NCBI GenBank assembly: GCA_902496375.1
Contig: CABVAS010000007.1
Span: 1-21,814, forward strand
Reading direction: 5' to 3'
Length of the DNA: 21,814 bases
Origin: an uncultured Collinsella sp.
GTDB taxonomy: Bacteria > Actinomycetota > Coriobacteriia > Coriobacteriales > Coriobacteriaceae
Both the position numbers and the translations under genes were made by a program. The first letter of the stretch is position 1. The number at the start of each line of letters is the position of its first letter. The notes under the pieces are model-generated. The model ran no database searches and had not been told where the DNA came from. It was given only the letters and a program-made list of their open reading frames with translations. Shown here in pieces: positions 8,358-15,397 of the stretch.

Positions 8358-9080
8358 ATGCTCAAGATTATTGCCTGCGACGACGACGTCGCTTTTCTAG
8401 ATAGACTGCACCGGATGATCGACCGTTGGTCGAGCGAGACGGGCACGGCGGTCGATGTTGCGCTCGTCACGCGCGGCGAGGACCTGCTGGCCCGCCATGC
8501 CGCATCGCGCGCCGACATCATTCTGCTCGACATGATCATGCCGCTCGTCAACGGCATGGACACCGCGCGCGAATTGCGCCAAGCCGATACCGCCGTGCGC
8601 CTGGTGTTCCTCACCTCGTCGCCCGAGTTCGCACTGGAGTCCTACGAGGTCCGTGCCTTCGACTATCTGCTCAAGCCCGTGACTTACGAACGCCTAGCGC
8701 AGTTGCTCGACGAGCTTTCGAGCATGCGCCCGGCGGCAACCGACGAGCTCGTGATCAAAACTTCCTTTGGCTACCACGCCCTGCGCCTGTCCGACATCGA
8801 ATATGCCGAGGCGCGCAACAAGCACGTGGTCTTCCACCTGCGCGACGGACGCGATATCGAGGCACTCGAGTCGTTCCGCAGCGTCGAGGACCGCTTGGAG
8901 CAAAACGCAGTCTTCTTTAAATGCCACCGCAGCTACCAGGTCAACCTGCGCAATATCGATCACTTTGACCGCACAGACATCGTCATGCGCTCCGGCGCGT
9001 GCATCCCGCTTTCGCGCAGCTGCAAGCAGGGATTCCAAGACGCCTACTTTGCGGTGCGCTTTGAGGGTGGGAGACATTGA
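8358..9080 (+). CDS. LytTR-family response regulator
   Basis: DNA-binding response regulator of the AgrA/LytR type, 240 residues. The receiver domain (~1-120) has the acidic pocket CDDD at 7-10, phospho-acceptor D58 in ADIILLDMIMP, T86/S87 in VFLTSSPE and K106 in FDYLLKPV. The LytTR domain (~140-235) shows DIEYAEARNKHVVFHLRDGR, RSVEDRLEQNAVFFKCHRSYQVNLRNI and PLSRSCKQGF, which contact DNA as a ten-strand fold. The ATG at 8358 follows AAGGGGGCTCAG; the in-frame extension upstream has no domain. It overlaps the kinase gene start by one base (TGATG) and is transcribed divergently from the nad operon. Target genes are unknown. Confidence 0.93.
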   Translation: MLKIIACDDDVAFLDRLHRMIDRWSSETGTAVDVALVTRGEDLLARHAASRADIILLDMIMPLVNGMDTARELRQADTAVRLVFLTSSPEFALESYEVRAFDYLLKPVTYERLAQLLDELSSMRPAATDELVIKTSFGYHALRLSDIEYAEARNKHVVFHLRDGRDIEALESFRSVEDRLEQNAVFFKCHRSYQVNLRNIDHFDRTDIVMRSGACIPLSRSCKQGFQDAYFAVRFEGGRH

Positions 9081-10357
9081 TGGTCTCCTCGGTCGAAATG
9101 GTCCTTTGGGCAATCCACCACGCCACGACGCTGCTCTTTGGCGTCTTTGCCTCGGCGGCGCTGTGCGGCGTCGAGCTCAATCGACGCCATGCGCTCGAGC
9201 TGGTGGTCGTTACCATCCTGACCGGCACCGCCTTCTCAATCGCCAATGTCGTTGGCGGCGAACTATTTGCCCGCCAGGTATATCCGCTCGTCGTGCATCT
9301 GCCGCTCGTCATCTATTTGTGCGCGCGCTACCGCCTGAGCCCGCTGCTTGCCGTGCTCGGCATTACGAGTGCCTATCTGAGCTGCCAGTTCAGCAATTGG
9401 ATGGGCATCGCCGCATTTGCCGCAACCGATTCGCAGGTCGCGTACTATCTGGCGCGCATCGCGACCACACTCGCCGTCTTTGCCGTCCTGTTGCATTGGG
9501 CCGGCGACATCGGTCCGCGCTTGGCGATTAAAAGCACCACCGAGCTGGGCATCCTTTTAATCCTGCCGCTCGTCTATTACGTCTTTGACTATGCCACCAA
9601 CGTCTACACCACGCTGTTCCACTCGGGTTCGGTGGTGACGGTTGAGTTTTTGGCATTTGCGCTCTGCGCCTTCTATCTTATGTTTCTTGCCGTTTACCTG
9701 CGCGAATACGAAGAAAAGGAAACCGCCGAGCGAGAGCGCTGGATGCTCGAAACCCGCGACAGCGCCGCCATTAAAGAGCTCGAGGCCTGGCGTCAATCTG
9801 GGCGCGAGCTGTCGATTCTTCGCCACGATATGCGCCACTTCCTACGCGGCCTGGCCGCTTTAATTGAGGAGGGGCACACCGACGAGGCGCTCAAACGCAT
9901 CGACGAACTCTGCGAAGCCGGCGACCGCACCGCCGTACGCCGCTTCTGTGCCAACGAGACCGTAAACATCGCGCTTTCGTCATTTAACTCGGATATCAAT
10001 AGAAACGGCATTACCGCCAACCTGCGCGCCGCCGTACCCGAAACCATCCACGTAGGTGACGCCGACCTGTTTAGCGTGCTCTCAAATGCCTTGGAAAACG
10101 CTATCACCGCTGCAAGCGCCGCACCCCAAGGAAAGCGATTCGTCGACTTTGACCTGCGATTAGAGGACGGCCAGCTGCTGCTGTTAGTTTCCAACACGTT
10201 TGACCGCGCGCCGCGCATGGTCGACGGCATGCCCGTAGCCGGGCACACCGGACACGGCTTTGGAACCAAGAGCATTAAGCTTGCCGTCGAACGCATGAAC
10301 GGCAACTGCCAGTTCCGCATTAACGGCGATCGGTTTGAGCTGCGCGCTGTGATGTAG
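9080..10357 (+). CDS. AgrC-like sensor histidine kinase (HPK10 type)
   Basis: Membrane sensor kinase paired with the LytTR regulator. Residues ~5-205 are hydrophobic and contain about six transmembrane segments, as in peptide-sensing AgrC/ComD proteins. A charged coiled stretch (YLREYEEKETAERERWMLETRD, given in part) links to the H box LRHDMRHFL with H249 as phospho-acceptor. The catalytic domain has the N box LSNALENAI and the glycine box GHGFGTKSI; the usual D/F boxes are reduced, as in HPK10 kinases. The length is 425 residues. The start overlaps the regulator stop by one base. No agrD/agrB-like peptide or protease gene is seen nearby, so the signal is unknown. Confidence 0.9.
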   Translation: MVSSVEMVLWAIHHATTLLFGVFASAALCGVELNRRHALELVVVTILTGTAFSIANVVGGELFARQVYPLVVHLPLVIYLCARYRLSPLLAVLGITSAYLSCQFSNWMGIAAFAATDSQVAYYLARIATTLAVFAVLLHWAGDIGPRLAIKSTTELGILLILPLVYYVFDYATNVYTTLFHSGSVVTVEFLAFALCAFYLMFLAVYLREYEEKETAERERWMLETRDSAAIKELEAWRQSGRELSILRHDMRHFLRGLAALIEEGHTDEALKRIDELCEAGDRTAVRRFCANETVNIALSSFNSDINRNGITANLRAAVPETIHVGDADLFSVLSNALENAITAASAAPQGKRFVDFDLRLEDGQLLLLVSNTFDRAPRMVDGMPVAGHTGHGFGTKSIKLAVERMNGNCQFRINGDRFELRAVM

Positions 10358-10421
10358 AAGTGCGGCGCCGATCTCGAGGCGTGCCTTGCCCGCCAGACAA
10401 TCGCTCGCCGGCGCTAATCCG

Positions 10422-10997
10422 CTACAGCGGAGCGGCCGCCGGAGTCAGCTGCTTGATGTAGGCCCACATGCGCTGCTTGGCGGCTTTGTCAGTGAGCGCC
10501 GCCTCAAAACCGTCGAGCGCGAGCACGCGGCGACCCTGCACATGGGCGACCAAGCCGGGCTTGAGCATGGCGGTGTCGAAGTCATCGATCGCCACGAGCA
10601 TATCGGCGTAGGTCTCGCGCATGGCGTCAGCCGCGTTGTTGTCGAGCAGTAGCACCGCCTCGGGGTCCAAGGCCTCAAGCGCCTCACGGAACAGCTCGCA
10701 CGGCAGAGTCTCGCCCACCGCGACCGCTCCGTCGCCCACGCCGGCGACGCTTGCCAGCACGCAAAAATCCTCGGGCGCGTAGCCGATGGCCCCAAGCGCC
10801 TTGCGCAACGCCGCGCCATCCGGGCCGGCGGCAAGCTCACCACCCGAACGCTCGGCCTCGTCCAAATCGCCTTTGACCAGCACGATCGGCGAGCACGCGT
10901 TGCCCGCGATGCGCACGCCACGGACCGCAAGCGATGTGAGCTCCTGCTCGGCCGCCTGGGCGATGGCTTCTTTTTTCTGGCTTTGTGACGTGGGCAT
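10422..10997 (-). CDS. Uracil-DNA glycosylase-like protein, probably without the catalytic motifs
   Basis: A 191-residue protein with no family I recognise securely. From about residue 36 it follows the layout of family-4/5 uracil-DNA glycosylases: a strand plus a loop with SPIVLVKGDLDEAERSGGELAAG in place of the GEAPGEEEDRTGxPFVG motif, a helix AALRKALGAIGYAPEDFCVLA, a helix-strand FREALEALDPEAVLLLDNNAADAM (family: PKVIVLLGxxAA), and a tail RRVLALDGFEAALTDKAAKQRMWAYIKQL resembling the HPAALLRNP tail. The tail His is absent (GF instead of HP) and no Cys ligands for a cluster are seen. I infer a catalytically dead relative; DNA repair activity is unlikely. Start is ATG 10997 (GGAG 5 nt upstream) rather than 11027. 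It is divergent from trxA and convergent with the kinase gene. Confidence 0.75.
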   Translation of the reverse strand: MPTSQSQKKEAIAQAAEQELTSLAVRGVRIAGNACSPIVLVKGDLDEAERSGGELAAGPDGAALRKALGAIGYAPEDFCVLASVAGVGDGAVAVGETLPCELFREALEALDPEAVLLLDNNAADAMRETYADMLVAIDDFDTAMLKPGLVAHVQGRRVLALDGFEAALTDKAAKQRMWAYIKQLTPAAAPL

Positions 10998-11037
10998 GCG
11001 CTCTCCAATCGTTTGCGTGCCCACCATTATATAAAAG

Positions 11038-11070
11038 AGCCGCCCGCGAGTGGTTGCATTGCGGGCGGCT
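11038..11070. terminator. GC hairpin in the divergent spacer before trxA
   Basis: The perfect 10-bp stem AGCCGCCCGC (11038-11047) with GCGGGCGGCT (11061-11070) has a 13-nt loop. On the minus strand it runs into CTTTTATATAAT, so it looks like a terminator facing the glycosylase-like gene, although that gene would start only here. The same TATAAT (11026-11031) could instead be that gene's -10, giving a leaderless or very short leader. The function is uncertain. Confidence 0.4.
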
Positions 11071-11079
11071 GGGTATAAG
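11051..11079 (+). promoter_or_regulatory. Possible trxA promoter
   Basis: -10 TATAAG (11074-11079) is a good hexamer; 17 bp upstream the -35 candidate TGGTTG (11051-11056) is poor and lies in the loop of the GC hairpin. It is placed about 55 bp before the trxA start. Confidence 0.35.
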
Positions 11080-11133
11080 CACGGTCGTACTGAGTTTTAC
11101 GCGGCCAAGCCGCGTCGCATTATGGAGGTCACT

Positions 11134-11454
11134 ATGGCTGACATTAATCAGATTACCCCCGAGAACTTCGATTCCATCGTTAACGACAGCCTGCCCGTGC
11201 TGGTCGATTTTTGGGCACCGTGGTGCGGGCCCTGTCGATCCCTCTCGCCCATCGTTGACGAGGTTGCCGATGAGCTGGCGGGCAAGCTTGCCGTTGCCAA
11301 ATGCAACGTCGACGACAACCAGGACCTAGCCATGAAGTATGGCGTCATGAGCATCCCCACGCTGATTGTGTTTAAGAACGGCGAGGAGATTGACCGCTCG
11401 GTTGGCGCTCTGCCCAAGGCGAGGCTGCAGGCGCTGCTGGAGAAGCATCTGTAA
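11134..11454 (+). CDS. trxA: Thioredoxin
   Basis: Small dithiol-disulphide oxidoreductase of the cytoplasm, 106 residues, the classic length. The active site WCGPC lies in LVDFWAPWCGPCRSLSP (~residues 25-41). The cis-Pro loop is SIPTLIVFKNG (~74-84), and the buried Asp (LVDFW) is present. It receives electrons from thioredoxin reductase, which is not in the window. Start is ATG 11134 with TATGGAGG upstream; the ATG within that Shine-Dalgarno is out of the usual thioredoxin N-terminus. It is monocistronic with its own terminator. Confidence 0.97.
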   Translation: MADINQITPENFDSIVNDSLPVLVDFWAPWCGPCRSLSPIVDEVADELAGKLAVAKCNVDDNQDLAMKYGVMSIPTLIVFKNGEEIDRSVGALPKARLQALLEKHL

Positions 11455-11563
11455 TACGCTTGTTACTTACCCGCCGTCTATGAGCGCTTTTGCACCGCTC
11501 GCCGGACTTCTGGGTGCACCGTGTGCGACCACGGATAGTATGGTAGTCACAAACAGCCCCCAG

Positions 11564-11602
11564 TGAACGGGTGCGGGTCACACAGACTCGCACCCGTTTT
11601 CT
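11564..11602 (+). terminator. Rho-independent terminator downstream of trxA
   Basis: The stem AACGGGTGCGGGT (11566-11578) pairs with ACTCGCACCCGTT with a 7-nt loop, followed by TTTTCTTATG. It lies 110 bp after the trxA stop and 75 bp before the next gene. Because of the distance it could also be a leader attenuator for the nikR transcript. Confidence 0.75.
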
Positions 11603-11675
11603 TATGCAGCTGCGCGCAGAGCGGGCGTAGTAAAATTTGAACCACTGAACTGCCCCATACAAAAGGAGATTTCCC

Positions 11676-11924
11676 ATGCATGATGTTGGAATGAACATGA
11701 GCCAGCTTGCCATGAGCGTCAAGCAGGTCGACGACACCATCGAGCTTGCTCACGAGTGGAGCCATCAGCTGCTGCATGCGACCGAGAACTTTGATATGGA
11801 GCGCATCGGCGCCAAGCTCGAGGCAGCCATGGCCGCGCTGCACGAGGCCCACGACGCACTCGAGGGCTACGAGGAAGCCATCGAGGCCGACCACAACTCC
11901 GTCGGCTCCGTGAAGCTGGTGTAA
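11676..11924 (+). CDS. Small helical protein of unknown function, coupled to nikR
   Basis: An 82-residue protein that I do not recognise. The start is well supported by AAAAGGAGATTTCCC before ATG 11676. The sequence is predicted to be almost all helical, probably a two-helix hairpin: MSQLAMSVKQVDDTIELAHEWSHQLL and then MERIGAKLEAAMAALHEAHDALEGYEEAIEA (parts shown), with a short polar tail. It has seven His and no Cys and carries neither signal peptide nor membrane segment. Its stop is one base before the GTG of nikR, so the two are co-translated; a role in nickel sensing, or as a partner of NikR, is only suggested by this coupling. Confidence 0.82.
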   Translation: MHDVGMNMSQLAMSVKQVDDTIELAHEWSHQLLHATENFDMERIGAKLEAAMAALHEAHDALEGYEEAIEADHNSVGSVKLV

Positions 11925-11925
11925 C

Positions 11926-12438
11926 GTGGCCGAACACGAGCACGGCTGCGGGTACGAGCACGAGCATCCGCACGGGGCGGACGGTGACGCGGGCTGCCAC
12001 TGTAGTGGCTCCGGCTCCGAGCTGGTCCGTTTTTCGGTTACCGCACCCGACGACCTGCTGCGCCGTTTTGACGAGCAGATCGCGCGCCGCGGCGACGTGG
12101 CCAACCGCTCCGAGGCCGTGCGCGATTTGATTCGCGCCTCGATCGCCAAAGAGCAGATGCGCACGCCCAATGAGCACGTTATCGGGTCGCTCACCATGAT
12201 CTACGACCATCACACCGGCGACCTGACGCGCCGTCTGGACGAAGTGCAGCACGACTACACCGACGAGATCGTATCGACCATGCACGTGCATCTGGATCAC
12301 CACAACTGCTTGGAGATTCTGGCGCTCAAGGGTCGCGGCGAGCGCGTCTACGAACTAGCCGACCGCCTGCTGGGCCTGCGCGGCGTTAAGCACGGCGAGC
12401 TCACGTGCGCCGCCACCAAGCAGAGCCTGGGGCTGTAG
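11926..12438 (+). CDS. nikR: NikR, nickel-responsive ribbon-helix-helix regulator with His/Cys-rich leader
   Basis: Tetrameric nickel-sensing transcription factor. Residues ~33-78 form the ribbon-helix-helix (LVRFSVTAPDDLLRRFDEQI, SEAVRDLIRASIA). Residues ~82-165 form the ACT-like nickel domain; H109, H120, H122 and C128 line up with E. coli NikR H76, H87, H89 and C95 (MHVHLDHHNCLE). It is 170 residues against ~133 in E. coli, the excess being an N-terminal leader (~30 residues) with seven His and three Cys, which could bind extra metal. The GTG start sits one base after the previous stop; no other start would preserve the fold and coupling. It lies directly before the hyp maturation genes, suggesting a nickel-hydrogenase regulon. 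Confidence 0.95.
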   Translation: MAEHEHGCGYEHEHPHGADGDAGCHCSGSGSELVRFSVTAPDDLLRRFDEQIARRGDVANRSEAVRDLIRASIAKEQMRTPNEHVIGSLTMIYDHHTGDLTRRLDEVQHDYTDEIVSTMHVHLDHHNCLEILALKGRGERVYELADRLLGLRGVKHGELTCAATKQSLGL

Positions 12439-12461
12439 CGGGATTTCCCGCAGCGCACCTG

Positions 12462-12532
12462 CCAAAAAGGGACAGGTTTGTTTTGGCAGGTTTAGAAGTT
12501 TTACCTACCAAAATAAACCTGTCCCTTTTTGG
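12462..12532. repeat. 30-bp near-perfect palindrome before hypF
   Basis: The arms 12462-12491 and 12503-12532 match over 28 of 30 positions around an 11-nt loop; each contains CCAAAAAGGGACAGGTTT and the TTTTGG/AGGT block. It sits between nikR and hypF, with its right end 23 bp before the hypF ATG. The right arm recurs alone at 20486-20510 before the RpiR-family gene. It could terminate nikR transcription (the plus strand ends in CCCTTTTTGG), supply a leader for hypF, or be a mobile palindrome. Confidence 0.85.
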
Positions 12533-12555
12533 TCGGTTTTGATGAGGGGTGTCGC

Positions 12556-15012
12556 ATGCGGCATGTGCATATTCATGTGACGGGCATTGTGCAGGGCGTT
12601 GGCATGCGACCGTTTGTGTATCGCGAGGCCATGGCGCATGGCATTTGCGGATGGGTGCTCAATGCGGGCGACGGTGTGCATATCGAGGCGCACGCTCCGG
12701 CCGATGCGCTCGATGCTTTTGTTGCCGCGCTTTCTGAGCATGCGCCTGCGGCAGCTCACGTTGAGCGAGTCGATATTGCGGATTTGAAGCCTGGCGGCTG
12801 GAGGGCTGCCGATGAGCAGGGCTTTCACATTGTGGCGTCGCAGGACCAAACCGCGCACACGACGCTCGTCTCGCCCGATATCGCCACCTGTGACGATTGC
12901 CTGCGCGAGTTGTTCGATCCCGCCGACCGACGCTATCACTACCCCTTTATCAACTGCACTAACTGCGGCCCACGCTTTACCATCATCCGATCGCTGCCTT
13001 ATGACCGAGCGGCCACATCGATGGACCGTTTCCCCATGTGCCCCGCCTGCGCCGCAGAGTATGCCGATCCACTCGACCGTCGCTTTCACGCACAGCCCGA
13101 TGCCTGCTTTGATTGCGGGCCGCATATTACGTGGCGCGAGGCTGTGAACGGCGATGCGTGCGGGAATTCGTCCGCGACACCGGCCGTCGGCACCACACGC
13201 GAGGCCAGCGACGCTATCATCGAGCGCTGCGTTGAGCTGCTGGCCAGCGGTGGCATCGTCGCCATCAAGGGCCTGGGCGGATTCCATCTATCCTGTGACG
13301 CTGCCAACGAGCAGGCGGTGGCCGAGCTGCGCCGTCGCAAGCGTCGCAGCAATAAGCCGCTTGCCGTCATGGTGCGCCGTCTTGCCGATGCCGGGCGCCT
13401 GTGCCATATCGATGACGCTGAGCGCGAGCTTCTCGCCGGCAGCATCCGCCCCATTGTGCTGCTGCGCCGGCGTGCTGTTTGCGGGAGCGACGGCTCCCCC
13501 GACGCCCTCGCGCTCGCGCCGTCCGTCGCGCACGACCTGCCCGAGCTTGGCGTTATGCTCCCCTACACCCCGCTTCAGCATCTGTTGCTTGCCGCGGCAG
13601 AAGCCCGCGGTATGTACGCGCTCGTCATGACCAGCGGAAACCTGAGCGAAGAACCCATCGAGACCGACGACGACCTTGCCTGGGAACACCTCGTTGCCGC
13701 CGGCATCGCCGACGCGCTGCTCGGCAACGACCGCGCGATCCTGTCGCGCTACGACGACTCCGTGGTACGCGTGGTCGACGGCGACGTCATGCCCGTACGT
13801 CGTGCACGCGGATATGCGCCGCAACCGCTGTCGTTGCCGGCGCTCGACGGCACCACGCCCTGCGTACTCGCCTGCGGGCCGCAGCAAAAAGCCACGATTG
13901 CACTCACTCGCACGGACTCGGACGGTCATACGACCTGTTTTGTGTCGCAGCATATCGGCGATGTCGAAAACGGCGCGACTTTCGATGCTTGGAGCGCCGC
14001 GCGCTCGCGTCTGGAAAACCTCTTTGACCTGGCGCCTGCCGCCTTGGCATGCGACATGCATCCCAGCTATCTGTCGAGCCAATGGGCGCGCGAGCACGAT
14101 CTGCCGCTTATCGAAGTCCAGCACCACCATGCGCACATCGCGAGCGTAATGGCAGAGGCGATTGTCGCAGGCCGGCTTGCGCCCGATGCACGCGTCCTCG
14201 GCATCGCCTTCGACGGCACGGGCGCCGGCACCGATGGCACCATATGGGGCGGTGAGTTTCTTGTCGCCCGTCTCACCGATTTTGAGCGCGTCGCGCATCT
14301 GCGCGCCTGGGCGCTTCCCGGTGGCGCCGCATCCGTACACGATGCCCGCCGCAACGCCTTTGCCCTGCTCAGCGAGCTCGACCTGCTCGAGCACCCGGGA
14401 GCCGCGGGGCTCTTGAACAGCCTTGACGAGCAAACGCGCAGCATAACGGCAACGATGATCGAGCGCGGCATCAACAGTCCGCGCACTAGCAGCATGGGTC
14501 GCCTGTTTGATGCCGCAACCGCGATTTTGGGCATTTGCGGCCAGGCAACCTACGAGGGCGAACCCGCCATCGAGCTCGAAGCCGCCGCCTGGCGCGCGCT
14601 CGACAGCGAAATCGCCCATTTTCCCGACGACAACGCCGGCTACTCCGCATCTGACCCATCGTGGCTGGACGGCCCCTATGTTCTGGACCAGAAAGCACTC
14701 TTTGAGGCACTTTTGGGAGGAATTGAAGCCGGAGCGCCCGCCAACAGGCTCGCACTCGACTTCCATGTCGGCATCGCGCGCTCCTCGGCGCGCATCGCCA
14801 GCGATATCTGCGTGCACGAGGGCATCGACACCGTCGCGCTCTCGGGCGGCGTGTTCATGAACCGACTTCTGCTTCAGCTCCTCGCCCGCGAGCTCAAAAG
14901 CGCGGGCCTTACTGTCCTTGTCCCCCACACCGTACCCGTCAATGACGGCTGCATCGCCTACGGTCAGGCGGCGGTCGCAAGCGCTCGTCTTGCGCAGATT
15001 GCATCACAGTAG
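12556..15012 (+). CDS. hypF: Carbamoyltransferase HypF, hydrogenase maturation
   Basis: Uses carbamoyl phosphate and ATP to place a carbamoyl group on the C-terminal Cys of HypE, the source of the cyanide ligands of [NiFe] hydrogenase. At 818 residues the domains are, in order: acylphosphatase (~1-92, HVTGIVQGVGMRPFVYREA); two zinc fingers (CDDCLRELFD, CTNCGP, CPACAAEY, CFDCGP at ~111-195); a YrdC-like adenylating domain (~215-405, GGIVAIKGLGGFHLSCDA, KRRSNKPLAVMVR, MTSGNLSEEPI); and a Kae1-like carbamoyl transfer domain (~450-815, HPSYLSSQWA, HHHAHIASVMAE, FDGTGAGTDGTIWGGEF, LSGGVFMNRLLL). ATG 12556 is preceded by GAGGGG; an upstream in-frame Met lies in the palindrome. It is first of hypFCDE. 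Confidence 0.97.
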   Translation: MRHVHIHVTGIVQGVGMRPFVYREAMAHGICGWVLNAGDGVHIEAHAPADALDAFVAALSEHAPAAAHVERVDIADLKPGGWRAADEQGFHIVASQDQTAHTTLVSPDIATCDDCLRELFDPADRRYHYPFINCTNCGPRFTIIRSLPYDRAATSMDRFPMCPACAAEYADPLDRRFHAQPDACFDCGPHITWREAVNGDACGNSSATPAVGTTREASDAIIERCVELLASGGIVAIKGLGGFHLSCDAANEQAVAELRRRKRRSNKPLAVMVRRLADAGRLCHIDDAERELLAGSIRPIVLLRRRAVCGSDGSPDALALAPSVAHDLPELGVMLPYTPLQHLLLAAAEARGMYALVMTSGNLSEEPIETDDDLAWEHLVAAGIADALLGNDRAILSRYDDSVVRVVDGDVMPVRRARGYAPQPLSLPALDGTTPCVLACGPQQKATIALTRTDSDGHTTCFVSQHIGDVENGATFDAWSAARSRLENLFDLAPAALACDMHPSYLSSQWAREHDLPLIEVQHHHAHIASVMAEAIVAGRLAPDARVLGIAFDGTGAGTDGTIWGGEFLVARLTDFERVAHLRAWALPGGAASVHDARRNAFALLSELDLLEHPGAAGLLNSLDEQTRSITATMIERGINSPRTSSMGRLFDAATAILGICGQATYEGEPAIELEAAAWRALDSEIAHFPDDNAGYSASDPSWLDGPYVLDQKALFEALLGGIEAGAPANRLALDFHVGIARSSARIASDICVHEGIDTVALSGGVFMNRLLLQLLARELKSAGLTVLVPHTVPVNDGCIAYGQAAVASARLAQIASQ

Positions 15013-15136
15013 CTCGCCCTCGCACGCCGCCGTCTCACAGGCGTAACGCGTTTGCCCGCGAACCCCGCGAGCGCTACCATCAACTGATGGATTATTGAGC
15101 GCCCGTCCAGCGCAAAGCGTATAAAAGGGGAACAAT

Positions 15137-15397
15137 ATGTGCCTTGCCGTTCCCGGTAAAGTAGTCAAACGCGACGACGACCTCAAGGCCACCGTCGACA
15201 TGATGGGCATCGAGCGCCCTGTTTCGCTAAGACTCGTGCCGACGGCGCAGGTTGGCGACTATATTCTCGTACACGCCGGCTTTGGCATCCAGATCGTCGA
15301 CGAGCAGGAAGCGCAAGAAACGCTCGAGCTCGTTAATGCCATGACCGAACTGGTCGAAGAAGACCAACTGGCCAGCAACCCGGCCGAGGCATACTAG
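15137..15397 (+). CDS. hypC: Hydrogenase assembly chaperone HypC
   Basis: Small chaperone that, with HypD, holds the Fe(CN)2CO unit and carries it to the hydrogenase large-subunit precursor. The N-terminus MCLAVPGKVV has the essential Cys2 (exposed after Met removal). VDMMGIERPVSLRLVP and VGDYILVHAGFGIQIVDEQEA are the family core. It has 86 residues, normal length. The ATG at 15137 follows AAAAGGGGAACAAT. It begins 124 bp after hypF and overlaps the hypD GTG by one base (TAGTG). Confidence 0.97.
   Translation: MCLAVPGKVVKRDDDLKATVDMMGIERPVSLRLVPTAQVGDYILVHAGFGIQIVDEQEAQETLELVNAMTELVEEDQLASNPAEAY

Noticed and set aside
11536..11602. Small RNA from a TAGTAT box to the terminator after trxA
   Set aside because: The -35 region is poor, and the terminator is explained by trxA read-through.
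13288..14928. 546-codon minus-strand frame inside hypF
   Set aside because: Shadow of hypF with no recognisable domain.
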